NCBI GenBank assembly: GCA_023458555.1
Contig: JAEWYS010000006.1
Coordinates: 19,662-83,661 of the forward strand
Origin: Bacteroidota bacterium
Lineage (GTDB): Bacteria; Bacteroidota; Bacteroidia; Cytophagales; Cytophagaceae
Reading direction: 5' to 3'
DNA length: 64,000 nt
Shown: one piece after another, positions 25,990 through 34,283 of the stretch
How positions within the stretch are numbered: the first letter of the stretch is position 1
Layout: each line of letters opens with the position of its first letter
The notes under the pieces: generated by a model
Told to the model about the DNA's origin: nothing
Seen by the model: only the letters and a program-made list of their open reading frames with translations
Database searches by the model: none
Program-made: the position numbers and the translations under genes

Positions 25990-26610
25990 CTAGGACATTA
26001 TAAAATCGGGTACTCCTTCAATTACTCCAACTTCTACTTTTGTATATTCTTTCCAATTAGGTCTTAATAATGCTTTGTTAGTTGAAAATGCTTGAAAGTT
26101 TCTTTGATTTAGCTGGTCAATGTTTTCATAAAATTGGATAAAATCCTGCGTTACCAATCCTATCTCATTTTGAATAATATCATCCATTGGAGCAAATAAA
26201 TCTTTAATCCAATTTATTACCTGTTCTTCAAAGTTTAATGGTCCTTGATTAAAATAAGAAAGAAAAGATGGCATTGCCACCTGTCTCATTCTTTTCCATT
26301 CTTCAGTAACTTGTTCAGGATTTTCTGTAAAGAATAGTTTATGATATTCTGTTTCTATTTCATTTAGTAAGGTGATTATCTGTTTCCATTTTTCGGGATC
26401 ATATTGAATATCATTACCGTTTGCAGGATTTGAACTTACATTTAAACCTGCAAGGTAATATAATTGCCTAAGTGGAGATGATAATTTCCCTAATTGGTCT
26501 TGAGCCCGACCTATATTCTTCATTAAAAAAGAAATGTCGCCAAGAAACCATTCTGTATTATATGTTGAAACTATGTCTTTTAAAGCTTTTGATTTTGTTT
26601 CTAAACTCAT
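25990..26610 (-). CDS. Companion of the nuclease-NTPase, probably cut off by IS3
   Basis: 206 aa, AT-rich, starting 26 bases after the NTPase stop, so the two are probably co-transcribed. It is mainly helical, with no signal peptide, membrane segment or known motif (ISFLMKNIGRAQDQLGKL, SSPLRQLYYLAGLNV). Its TAG stop is directly next to the outer base of the IS3 inverted repeat, and no target duplication or continuation is found on the far side, so the natural protein was probably longer. Inferred: partner or sensor subunit of the system encoded upstream. Confidence 0.6.
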   Translation of the reverse strand: MSLETKSKALKDIVSTYNTEWFLGDISFLMKNIGRAQDQLGKLSSPLRQLYYLAGLNVSSNPANGNDIQYDPEKWKQIITLLNEIETEYHKLFFTENPEQVTEEWKRMRQVAMPSFLSYFNQGPLNFEEQVINWIKDLFAPMDDIIQNEIGLVTQDFIQFYENIDQLNQRNFQAFSTNKALLRPNWKEYTKVEVGVIEGVPDFIMS

Positions 26611-26636
26611 AATTTAACTTTATTATCATTATATAT

Positions 26637-29600
26637 TTATTTTGCAGAGCTATCAATGCTATTAAATTTATCAATATACTTCCCATAAAGCAATAGTATA
26701 AATATTCCCCAGCTCTCTGTACATACTTTTAATCGCTCAACCCATTTAGATACTATTTCCATATTCATTACCAATTGATAATCTTCTTCATCTCCTTTTG
26801 GTTCAGGGAAAATATGATCCTTAATATTCATCATTGCTTTAAAATATTCCTGCTCTTTTTCACTATTAACATAACTTTCTTCGTCAAAAGGAAACATATT
26901 GATCCATTCTACTAATGAATCCAATACTACTTGGAAAGACACTTGTAGCTCTAAACCTATTTTCTGTATGTATTGCTGTAATTTCTCTTGGTCAGATTTC
27001 GTGAGTTCAATTTCATCAAACAATCTCAAATCGTAGAAGTGATCTGCTAAAAGAAGTACTTTCCCATACGCTTCCGTAGCTTTAGTTATATCATTAAACT
27101 CCGGATATAAATTTGACCATCCTTCAATATTTAGATTTTCAATAATTTTTGCCTCAATCGGTTGTGGTATTGAATTAATCAAAGATAATTCTTCAAACAA
27201 CTTATCCTTTATATTGTATAATCTGACTTCATTCCATTGATTGTTTAGGCTTTTTTTCTGAATGGTCTGGATAAAATAAAAATTTGAAAACCAGAACTGC
27301 AACATCAAATATTTCAAACTTGTATATTCAGGACTATCTATTGTCTGTTGTACAATTTGATAAGCTTCTTTATAACCCATCAACGTCCAAAAAGGGCTTT
27401 CTCCGTCAATTAAAACAATCGGCTTATTATCCGTTGTTTTGTCATTAATGTATCTGACTGAAAAAGAATTGGATTTTGAAGCCTGCTTAAAGTCCTTTAT
27501 GATTTTGTTTTCAAAATCTGATTTAAGCTTAAAAATCCGTTTTGCCGAACGTTCTCCTTTACTATTATTATTTAAAAAATCTTTCCATATTGAAGCGGTA
27601 CTAAACAAAGTATTCGTTTCAATTCTTGAATGATGTGCATTATCAATATTCTCTAAAATATTTTTGTATTGACTATTATAAACTTGAAGTTTTTCAATTG
27701 CATTATAAAGATTGATTTGAGATAAACGTTCTGTATTATCATCGTGTATATGTTCTTCTTCAGTTTTTGATTTAGCCTTTGAATATAATGTACCGGCTGA
27801 CTGCTGGATAAAACTTTCTATATCTCCTTTAAAATCAGAAACACTTTTAAAGAACAATTCATATTTCGACTGCAATTTTTTATTGAGTTGTTCTCTTTCA
27901 TTTTCATTGCTTGTTCCTCTCTTCTTACCACCATAAATACCTAATGGCTCTGTAATAGATTTAGGTTCTTTGATGCTTTCAGATCTTTCAAAAAACACAT
28001 TCTGCATAATAGGAACTACAGGCATATAGTTTACACTACCTTTAAACATTTTCTCAAATGAGGTATTAAACTCGTTGATTTTTTCTTTGATGATTACTTC
28101 CCACTGGTTCAGCTGATTTCTATATTCATTCCAATCTTCTGGTCTTAATTGATATTCATATAGTTTGATAATTGAGGAATTGATATTTACCCATTCTTCT
28201 AAGGGCATATTTTCGATAGGCATTGTTTTGTGTGTATCATCATAATCTACTGCTAAAGTTTGTAAACGATGACCATATCCCTGAGAATTAAATTGTTTTT
28301 TATCAGGAAGAGCTGTTCTGATAATATCTAAAATACCTACAATGAAATCATTGGTCGACCTTTCCACATCATTTTTTAGAATATCAATGATGTAATGTAC
28401 ATTCACCTCGTTGTCACCTACAGATAAATGGATTACATCAAATTCCTTTTTTATGTGTTCAATGAAAATATCAACATACTTTTTTCTTATGGCATCCAAT
28501 TCTACTGAATAAGAATACATACCTAACATCAATTTAGATAAGCTTTTGCTGTCCATATTTCGGAAGGCAGATTCAAACTTACTATCCTCAAATATTGATA
28601 ATTTTTCTTTTCTATTGGGTATGTTTTTAAGCCAAAACAAGGCTTCTCCAAAAGATTTCCAACCAAATACGGTCGAAGGTGCTTCTTCTGGAAAGTCAAT
28701 TTGATTGATGGCTTCAGTTGCTAAATTGAAAACATTTTGATTTGGTAATAATCTGCGATTGATGTCATTTATCTTCTCTCTCCGTTCGTCATCCACTTTG
28801 AGTATATCAAGCATTCCATTTTTGTCATAATTGCTTCCAAACATAAAATCCGTAAACATTGTCCAGGCACCACCGCAAATAGTTCTGCATTCATTTATAA
28901 CTTCACGGTTATTTTCAACGTAATTTTTAGTACCCAACCATATAAAAGATTTTAAGATTGAAGTATATACTGACCAATTTCGTACAATAACTTTACTGTT
29001 CAAATCAGCAATAAATTGATCAGGCTTCAGTATTTCAAGATGGAACATTTGTAATAAGAACAAGTACAAATCTTTCTCGTCTATCAGTGGAATACATTTA
29101 TAGGCATATTCCTCTTTGTAAGTTGTAAACTCATCAAAAAGTATTTCTACCAACTTCTGAGAACGAATTATATGTAACCCCTGAATGTACTTTCTATCTA
29201 ATGATTTCTTAACCAAGTATTCATTTTCTAACTTTTCGATTATAAATTGATAGTCGATATTAGAATCCAATTTAGATACATCAATCTTAGCTCCTAAAGA
29301 GTCTGCAAGACTCACAATTCTTAAAAATTCAATCTGGGGATTACGACCTTGATCGCTTTCGTTACGCAATTGCTGAATCTGTTGTTTCAGTTTATTTTGT
29401 AACGAGTTCCCCTGAGTAATAAAATACACGAATTCTAACAACGGAGCATCATCACCAATTTGAATCCAAACCTGTTCAAAGTCTGTAAAGCGTGTAATTT
29501 TATTTCGTTCATTTAATTTGGTGTAAATGATTTCGGCTTCTTCCTTAGATAGGGATAAATCTATTTCTTTATGCTCAAATTCAACTCCGATTGCTGATGC

Positions 29601-30692
29601 CCTGTACCAATCTTCATTCCTAATAGCTACTAAAAACCTAATATGATTTAAATGGGCAGACTCTTTTATTATTTGTAACCAATCTGTTGAATTGGGATTT
29701 ACATTGATTACAAATACTGTTGGAACTTCCAGTTTCTTACTTATAGAAGCAACAGCTTGAATTGATTGTTGGGTTGTAATAGGATCTTGCTGTATATTCA
29801 ATTCGTAAGAAAGCCAGTCATTGACATAATTGTGAATATAACCATATAACAAAGCTGTCTTTCCCTGTCCAGATGCACCTTTCAATATGATGGTATTATT
29901 TTCTTTTAACTCATCATTTATTGTTTCGAGATGTTTTTCTCTATTAACATCAAGACCTAACAAAATGTGTTCATACCTCGTTAAAGTCGCATTGTAGAAT
30001 TCTTTTTCTAAAAGCGTTTGATTAGTATTCTCTGTAGAAACCTTATGCAATGGTTTTAAAACTACTCCATATTGATTGTGAACAGCAATTCGCTCCGTTA
30101 TATATATCGCAAAATCCTGAATCTTGCCATAAAAGTCTTTAGTAGTTATAGGATGTTGTTTCTCTGCTATAAACTGTAACCAATTCAATAGAAATCCTAT
30201 CGTAGGAATAGGATCAACTTCACGGAAATTACTTTTAATCAGTTTTTCAATTTCTTCAGCAATTTCTTCCTCGCTAATCTCTATAAATTGAGCTTTACTT
30301 TTAACCAATTTCCATTCATCTGCTGTTATCTTATATTTTTTCAGAATTGTTTTCTCTTTTTCGGAAACAGTATCTTTATGCTTTTCCCAATTCTTTAAGT
30401 CCTGACTTATCTCACCATAAGAAACCAATATTGGAATTGCTTCTGAATATTGAGCTAAAAACCTCTTAATGAATGAAGTTTTATGCTCGGATAGAATATC
30501 AGATAATGTAATTGATTTTCCTAAATTCTTTAATTGTATGGCATATAAAAGTTGACCACTACCATCTAATACATCTAAATCTTCTTCTCCTTCCAATCTA
30601 AATACAAGTTCTTTTGACAAGGAGGATAGGATATAATGTAATGAATATAAAAATTGGGTTCTGTAACCACGTAAGGCTGCTATTGCTGACAT
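26637..30692 (-). CDS. Large nuclease-NTPase, Avs/STAND-like candidate antiphage effector
   Basis: 1351 aa. Residues 1-60 look like a PD-(D/E)xK nuclease of the DUF4297/Cap4 type: RTQFLYSLHY helix, then FRLEGEEDLDVLD with Asp40, and the AIQLK strand with Gln53-x-Lys55. The P-loop NTPase starts near 240: Walker A GASGQGKT at about 271, a hydrophobic strand with Asn in place of the usual Asp (TVFVINVNPN), then a sensor-like LVAIRNEDW. About 850 mostly helical residues follow, with no repeat family I recognise. Avs proteins have this order (effector, STAND NTPase, long sensor that binds phage proteins). It is an AT-rich gene behind an integrase. Alternative: another nuclease-linked P-loop system. 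Confidence 0.68.
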   Translation of the reverse strand: MSAIAALRGYRTQFLYSLHYILSSLSKELVFRLEGEEDLDVLDGSGQLLYAIQLKNLGKSITLSDILSEHKTSFIKRFLAQYSEAIPILVSYGEISQDLKNWEKHKDTVSEKEKTILKKYKITADEWKLVKSKAQFIEISEEEIAEEIEKLIKSNFREVDPIPTIGFLLNWLQFIAEKQHPITTKDFYGKIQDFAIYITERIAVHNQYGVVLKPLHKVSTENTNQTLLEKEFYNATLTRYEHILLGLDVNREKHLETINDELKENNTIILKGASGQGKTALLYGYIHNYVNDWLSYELNIQQDPITTQQSIQAVASISKKLEVPTVFVINVNPNSTDWLQIIKESAHLNHIRFLVAIRNEDWYRASAIGVEFEHKEIDLSLSKEEAEIIYTKLNERNKITRFTDFEQVWIQIGDDAPLLEFVYFITQGNSLQNKLKQQIQQLRNESDQGRNPQIEFLRIVSLADSLGAKIDVSKLDSNIDYQFIIEKLENEYLVKKSLDRKYIQGLHIIRSQKLVEILFDEFTTYKEEYAYKCIPLIDEKDLYLFLLQMFHLEILKPDQFIADLNSKVIVRNWSVYTSILKSFIWLGTKNYVENNREVINECRTICGGAWTMFTDFMFGSNYDKNGMLDILKVDDERREKINDINRRLLPNQNVFNLATEAINQIDFPEEAPSTVFGWKSFGEALFWLKNIPNRKEKLSIFEDSKFESAFRNMDSKSLSKLMLGMYSYSVELDAIRKKYVDIFIEHIKKEFDVIHLSVGDNEVNVHYIIDILKNDVERSTNDFIVGILDIIRTALPDKKQFNSQGYGHRLQTLAVDYDDTHKTMPIENMPLEEWVNINSSIIKLYEYQLRPEDWNEYRNQLNQWEVIIKEKINEFNTSFEKMFKGSVNYMPVVPIMQNVFFERSESIKEPKSITEPLGIYGGKKRGTSNENEREQLNKKLQSKYELFFKSVSDFKGDIESFIQQSAGTLYSKAKSKTEEEHIHDDNTERLSQINLYNAIEKLQVYNSQYKNILENIDNAHHSRIETNTLFSTASIWKDFLNNNSKGERSAKRIFKLKSDFENKIIKDFKQASKSNSFSVRYINDKTTDNKPIVLIDGESPFWTLMGYKEAYQIVQQTIDSPEYTSLKYLMLQFWFSNFYFIQTIQKKSLNNQWNEVRLYNIKDKLFEELSLINSIPQPIEAKIIENLNIEGWSNLYPEFNDITKATEAYGKVLLLADHFYDLRLFDEIELTKSDQEKLQQYIQKIGLELQVSFQVVLDSLVEWINMFPFDEESYVNSEKEQEYFKAMMNIKDHIFPEPKGDEEDYQLVMNMEIVSKWVERLKVCTESWGIFILLLYGKYIDKFNSIDSSAK

Positions 30693-30784
30693 TAGAAATT
30701 TTGAATTGATAATATTGTTAGGCTATAAATTTACGAATAATAGTTGCCTCACTTTCTTACCAATAAAGAAAATGCATAATAGAG

Positions 30785-32032
30785 TTACATTTGTCTAAAA
30801 GAGCTTTCCATACTTTTAAATTTATGTGATACTTTTTCCATATCCTTTCCAACTTTCTCGTTGAGTATCTTGGCATAAATCTGTGTAGTGGCAATATTTT
30901 TATGTCCTAACATCTTACTCAAACTCTCCAACGGAACACCCTCGCTTAAAAACAGCGTGGCGAAAGTGTGTCGTGCCAGATGAAAAGTTACTTTCTTTTC
31001 TTTAAGACACTCGATAAGTTTGGATATTCGTTTCAAACTATCATTGCAGACCGTGTTCGAGGGAACGGGAAACACCTTGCCGTCTTTTGAAAATCCTGAG
31101 TATTTCTCGATAATCATTTTAGGAATATCCAACAGCATTACATTGGATGATGTTGATGTCTTTTTTCTGCGTATGATAATCCATTGGTTACCGTCAAAGA
31201 AATCTTGGATATTGTTGTTTTTCAGTCCTTTTATATCCGAATAGGAAAGCCCTGTAAAGCAACTGAAAACAAACAGGTCTTTTACCAATTCATCTTTCTT
31301 TGTAGCACAGTTGAATGTTACAAGTTGTTCCAACTCGTTCCGTAACAGATAGCCTCTGTCTTTGTCCTTTTTGGTATTCTTGTACTCGCTGAAAGGATTA
31401 AAAGCAAGATGCTTTCTGCTCATTGCCAATCGGCAAAGCGTGGTAAATCCAATCATATATACCCAAACCGTGTTATGCCCCAAATGATGGTTATCACGCA
31501 GGTAATAATCAAAGTCCTGCACAAAATCAGGGGTAAGGGTACTAAACGATACATCTGTATAACCGTATTTCACACGTGCAAAATTGCGAAGATGCTTTAT
31601 GAGTGTCCTGTATCTCCGGTAAGAACCTATAACTCTAAGTCCGCTACCGACTTTTTTCTCGAAGTCCAAAAGAAATTGTTCGCAGAACTTGAAAAAGGTC
31701 AGTTCTCCAATTTCCAAACCGAGAAAAGTATTTTTAAGCTTTACACTGTTTACCGCTCCCTCGTTTTTTAGGATTTTAGAATAGCATTCCTCCATATCCA
31801 AACGAATTTTATCAAGTTTGCTGTTCACGTCCTGGGCTTCTCTGCTTTTTCCTAAAACCCTGCCGTATTTCAAATCCCAATTTGATGAAGAAATATCCAG
31901 TTTGGTACTGAACGCAGACTGTGTACCGTTCACGGTAATTCTACACATAATGGGAACCAATCCGTTTTTCTTTGGGGCATTCTTTTTAAGGTAGAAAAGC
32001 ACCTTAAACGTTGATTTTTTTGTCGTTTCCAT
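30785..32032 (-). CDS. Tyrosine recombinase/integrase of the island
   Basis: The start METTKKS at 32032 is chosen; the frame continues upstream but without conserved sequence. 415 aa with an Arm-type DNA-binding N-terminus (FKVLFYLKKNAPKKNGLVPI), a SAM-like core-binding domain and a catalytic domain with RRKKT, HLARHTFAT, LGHKNI and nucleophile Tyr in TTQIYAKI. The first catalytic Arg is replaced in FTGLSYSDI, as in many Bacteroidota integrases. It probably moved the 24-32 kb island. It is 92 bases upstream of the NTPase gene on the same strand. Confidence 0.88.
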   Translation of the reverse strand: METTKKSTFKVLFYLKKNAPKKNGLVPIMCRITVNGTQSAFSTKLDISSSNWDLKYGRVLGKSREAQDVNSKLDKIRLDMEECYSKILKNEGAVNSVKLKNTFLGLEIGELTFFKFCEQFLLDFEKKVGSGLRVIGSYRRYRTLIKHLRNFARVKYGYTDVSFSTLTPDFVQDFDYYLRDNHHLGHNTVWVYMIGFTTLCRLAMSRKHLAFNPFSEYKNTKKDKDRGYLLRNELEQLVTFNCATKKDELVKDLFVFSCFTGLSYSDIKGLKNNNIQDFFDGNQWIIIRRKKTSTSSNVMLLDIPKMIIEKYSGFSKDGKVFPVPSNTVCNDSLKRISKLIECLKEKKVTFHLARHTFATLFLSEGVPLESLSKMLGHKNIATTQIYAKILNEKVGKDMEKVSHKFKSMESSFRQM

Positions 32033-32210
32033 ACTCACAATTCTTAATGATAAAATTAAACCTATGTGAGCTACGGAACAATATGAAAAACTATGCAAAA
32101 AGCTGAAATACAGTTTTTTTAAAGCAAAATTATTTCGATATTAAAAGTAACGTTTTAGTAACCTTACTTTTGCCGAACCCCGCTTTTTTCTGCTTTTTAC
32201 CTCATTACCA

Positions 32211-32252
32211 AAAAATCAAAAAAACGATTGTAAAGCCTTTATTTACAACCGT
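32211..32252 (-). terminator. Terminator of the DUF2059-like gene
   Basis: Minus strand: stem ACGGTTGTAAA / TTTACAATCGT (one wobble) with a seven-base loop followed by TTTTTTTGATTTTT. The region 32033-32210 holds only AT-rich DNA and is where an attachment site of the island may lie; none was recognised. Confidence 0.75.
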
Positions 32253-32311
32253 TTTACCTGTTTTTAATCTTTGATGTATTTTTACTGAAAATTTATTTTA
32301 AAAAAACTAAC

Positions 32312-32722
32312 CTATTTCCCTAACTGATCAAAGATATACTGTGATATCTTTTTTCCATGGGACATGGAAAGCGTATACAGCTCATCCTTCGTGCGCTCGG
32401 TCAATGTATAAAATCGGGTCAGGTCTCCTGCCCGCAACACATTGATCAACTCATCCAGCTCCTTCTCATCATACCGGTTGCGGTACAGTTCAGCCACTCC
32501 TTTGATGTATGTAGAATGATCTATACCCGATTTAATCGAAGCCCATTTGGACTGTGGTATTTTCGGATTATCTTTCTGAAACTTGTTCAGATAGACCGTC
32601 ACCATCTCCTGTACCACAGACTCCATTTGCGACAGACGAATGATTTCACCCGCCCTGTCTACAGATTGAGCATACAGGCTCACTGAAAATACTATGTAAA
32701 TAAAAAGTATACTAAATCTCAT
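32312..32722 (-). CDS. Small exported DUF2059-like protein
   Basis: 136 aa with a signal peptide ending near residue 19 (LYAQ). The helical body (MESVVQEMVTVYLNKFQKDN; YRNRYDEKELDELINVLRAG) matches the DUF2059 layout of small periplasmic helical proteins of unknown function. Composition is closer to host genes than to the island, so it is probably the first chromosomal gene beyond the integrase. Confidence 0.6.
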   Translation of the reverse strand: MRFSILFIYIVFSVSLYAQSVDRAGEIIRLSQMESVVQEMVTVYLNKFQKDNPKIPQSKWASIKSGIDHSTYIKGVAELYRNRYDEKELDELINVLRAGDLTRFYTLTERTKDELYTLSMSHGKKISQYIFDQLGK

Positions 32723-32792
32723 TCTATAATTTTTTCTAATATATAATGACTAGTCAATCAACCCGGGAAATCGTGCCTTAAACAAATTACTA

Positions 32793-33278
32793 TTAGCTAT
32801 TTAAATAAGGCTCTAAACTAAGTGATCCTAAAGTAATCATATCTAATGTTTTATTGTCTTTCGAAAATTGAATATGTAATGAACAATTATTATAATAGTA
32901 TTTATACCAAACAGGGATATACAGTATTGACTGTTCACCACCACCAGATTTATTAGGCTTTCCTAATGTTTTTACTACATCTTCTGGTTCCATACCCCAT
33001 TGTAATTCTTCAGGCATTTTGCCATTATAGGCGATGAACTTATCCTTGTAGTCATCCGTATTAAGGATAATTTCACTAGATAATAAAAAAACAGAAGTTA
33101 CCAACTCAAGAGGAGAGAAATTAAACAGAATTCCTTTGGAAGGTAATTTCACATATAACGTATCAAATTCATTGAATAATTCAATATTATCTAACCCATT
33201 AACAGCCTCGTCCTCAATAAGAATATCATAATGATTATCAATAAATTTCGCCCAATAGAATCCCAAATTTTTCATCAT
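32793..33278 (-). CDS. Candidate immunity protein, third after the orphan RHS tip
   Basis: 161 aa, very AT-rich, no signal peptide. The middle carries LPEEL-type and WGMEPEDVVKTLGKPN, a pattern common in immunity proteins of polymorphic toxin systems (a short strand, then LG-x-P). Its place in a row of AT-rich genes behind a toxin-tipped RHS gene supports that role. It is unrelated in sequence to the two genes upstream. Confidence 0.55.
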   Translation of the reverse strand: MMKNLGFYWAKFIDNHYDILIEDEAVNGLDNIELFNEFDTLYVKLPSKGILFNFSPLELVTSVFLLSSEIILNTDDYKDKFIAYNGKMPEELQWGMEPEDVVKTLGKPNKSGGGEQSILYIPVWYKYYYNNCSLHIQFSKDNKTLDMITLGSLSLEPYLNS

Positions 33279-33401
33279 TATTTATATCTTCCTTGTTTAA
33301 CATTTTCACTATCATAATCATATCCAACTTTCAGAAAGATATTTCTGTTTCCCAAATAATTAACTTTCAAGTCATAACATTATCTCGTAAATTACCATCA
33401 A

Positions 33402-33788
33402 TTAAATGCCCTCAATTAGATCCTCCCCACTGGGTAAATCATTATAAAATCTTTGATTTGAAAATTTTTCAACCCACAAACCCGTATAATATCCTCCCAA
33501 TTCACCAGAAAATTTCTCCCCCAGCCTATATTCTACACCATTGATTTTAAAAATTATATCAAAATCCTCATCATCAACAGATAATAATGCATAAAACAAG
33601 GAAATATCAACTGAATCGGCAATTACATTTTTAGCAAATTCCTGTATATCGCCATTTTGAATGGATTTATTCCATCTTTGGGCAATTGGAGAGTTTGACA
33701 CTAAGTTATTATCACATTCTTCTATAGCCCTGTCTCTTACATTCTTGATAAAAAGCTCAGCAAATTTTTCTAATAAATTATCATTCAT
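33402..33788 (-). CDS. Candidate immunity protein, paralogue 2
   Basis: 128 aa, acidic, no signal peptide. The first 20 residues (MNDNLLEKFAELFIKNVRDR) closely match those of the next gene upstream (MNDNLLEDFGKEFIKNVRDV), and the later IADSVDISLFY region resembles IDRVLHKTLYMFEV there. This points to tandem duplication and divergence. Likely partner of a toxin at the orphan RHS tip or of one lost earlier. Confidence 0.55.
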   Translation of the reverse strand: MNDNLLEKFAELFIKNVRDRAIEECDNNLVSNSPIAQRWNKSIQNGDIQEFAKNVIADSVDISLFYALLSVDDEDFDIIFKINGVEYRLGEKFSGELGGYYTGLWVEKFSNQRFYNDLPSGEDLIEGI

Positions 33789-33889
33789 ATTATAAAACTA
33801 TTGATACTATTTGTATTCCTTTCCAATAGTTAAATTGGGATTGATATAACCAGAGTCAAAATGATTGTTTATACAGCGAATTACCATCC

Positions 33890-34267
33890 TTACTCATTAT
33901 ATGGATATTCGCTATAATTAGCGATCCAACCATCTTCTGAATATAACTCTCCAGCAAGCCCGTCACTTATATCTCCAATACCTTCTATGCCATTATTCTC
34001 AGCCTCTTCTTTATCAACTATGGCAACCAAACTGGAAACCTCAAACATATATAATGTTTTATGAAGTACCCTATCAATTATATTTTTAACAACATAATCG
34101 ATTTTTTCTTTTTGCTCCTGATCAAAAGAAGATAATATTTTAAACAAATTTTGTGCTGACTCTGAATTCAAATTTCCAGTTTGAATCATTTCATATTGTT
34201 CAATAGAAACATCTCTAACATTCTTTATAAACTCTTTTCCAAAATCTTCTAATAAATTATCATTCAT
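33890..34267 (-). CDS. Candidate immunity protein, paralogue 1, next to the RHS tip
   Basis: 125 aa, acidic, helical, no signal peptide. It starts 16 bases after the orphan RHS stop, the usual position of the cognate immunity gene, so it is the best candidate to block the His-rich toxin. Paralogous to 33402-33788. Confidence 0.6.
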   Translation of the reverse strand: MNDNLLEDFGKEFIKNVRDVSIEQYEMIQTGNLNSESAQNLFKILSSFDQEQKEKIDYVVKNIIDRVLHKTLYMFEVSSLVAIVDKEEAENNGIEGIGDISDGLAGELYSEDGWIANYSEYPYNE

Positions 34268-34283
34268 ACTTTTTAAGATTTAA

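Noticed and set aside
24585..25995. Target-site duplication of the IS3 element
   Set aside because: The bases outside the inverted repeats (ACT at the left, CTA at the right) do not match in direct orientation.
24050..32310. Attachment sites (direct repeats) flanking the integrase island
   Set aside because: I compared the DNA around both presumed ends by eye and found no convincing direct repeat. The IS insertion or a deletion may have removed one.
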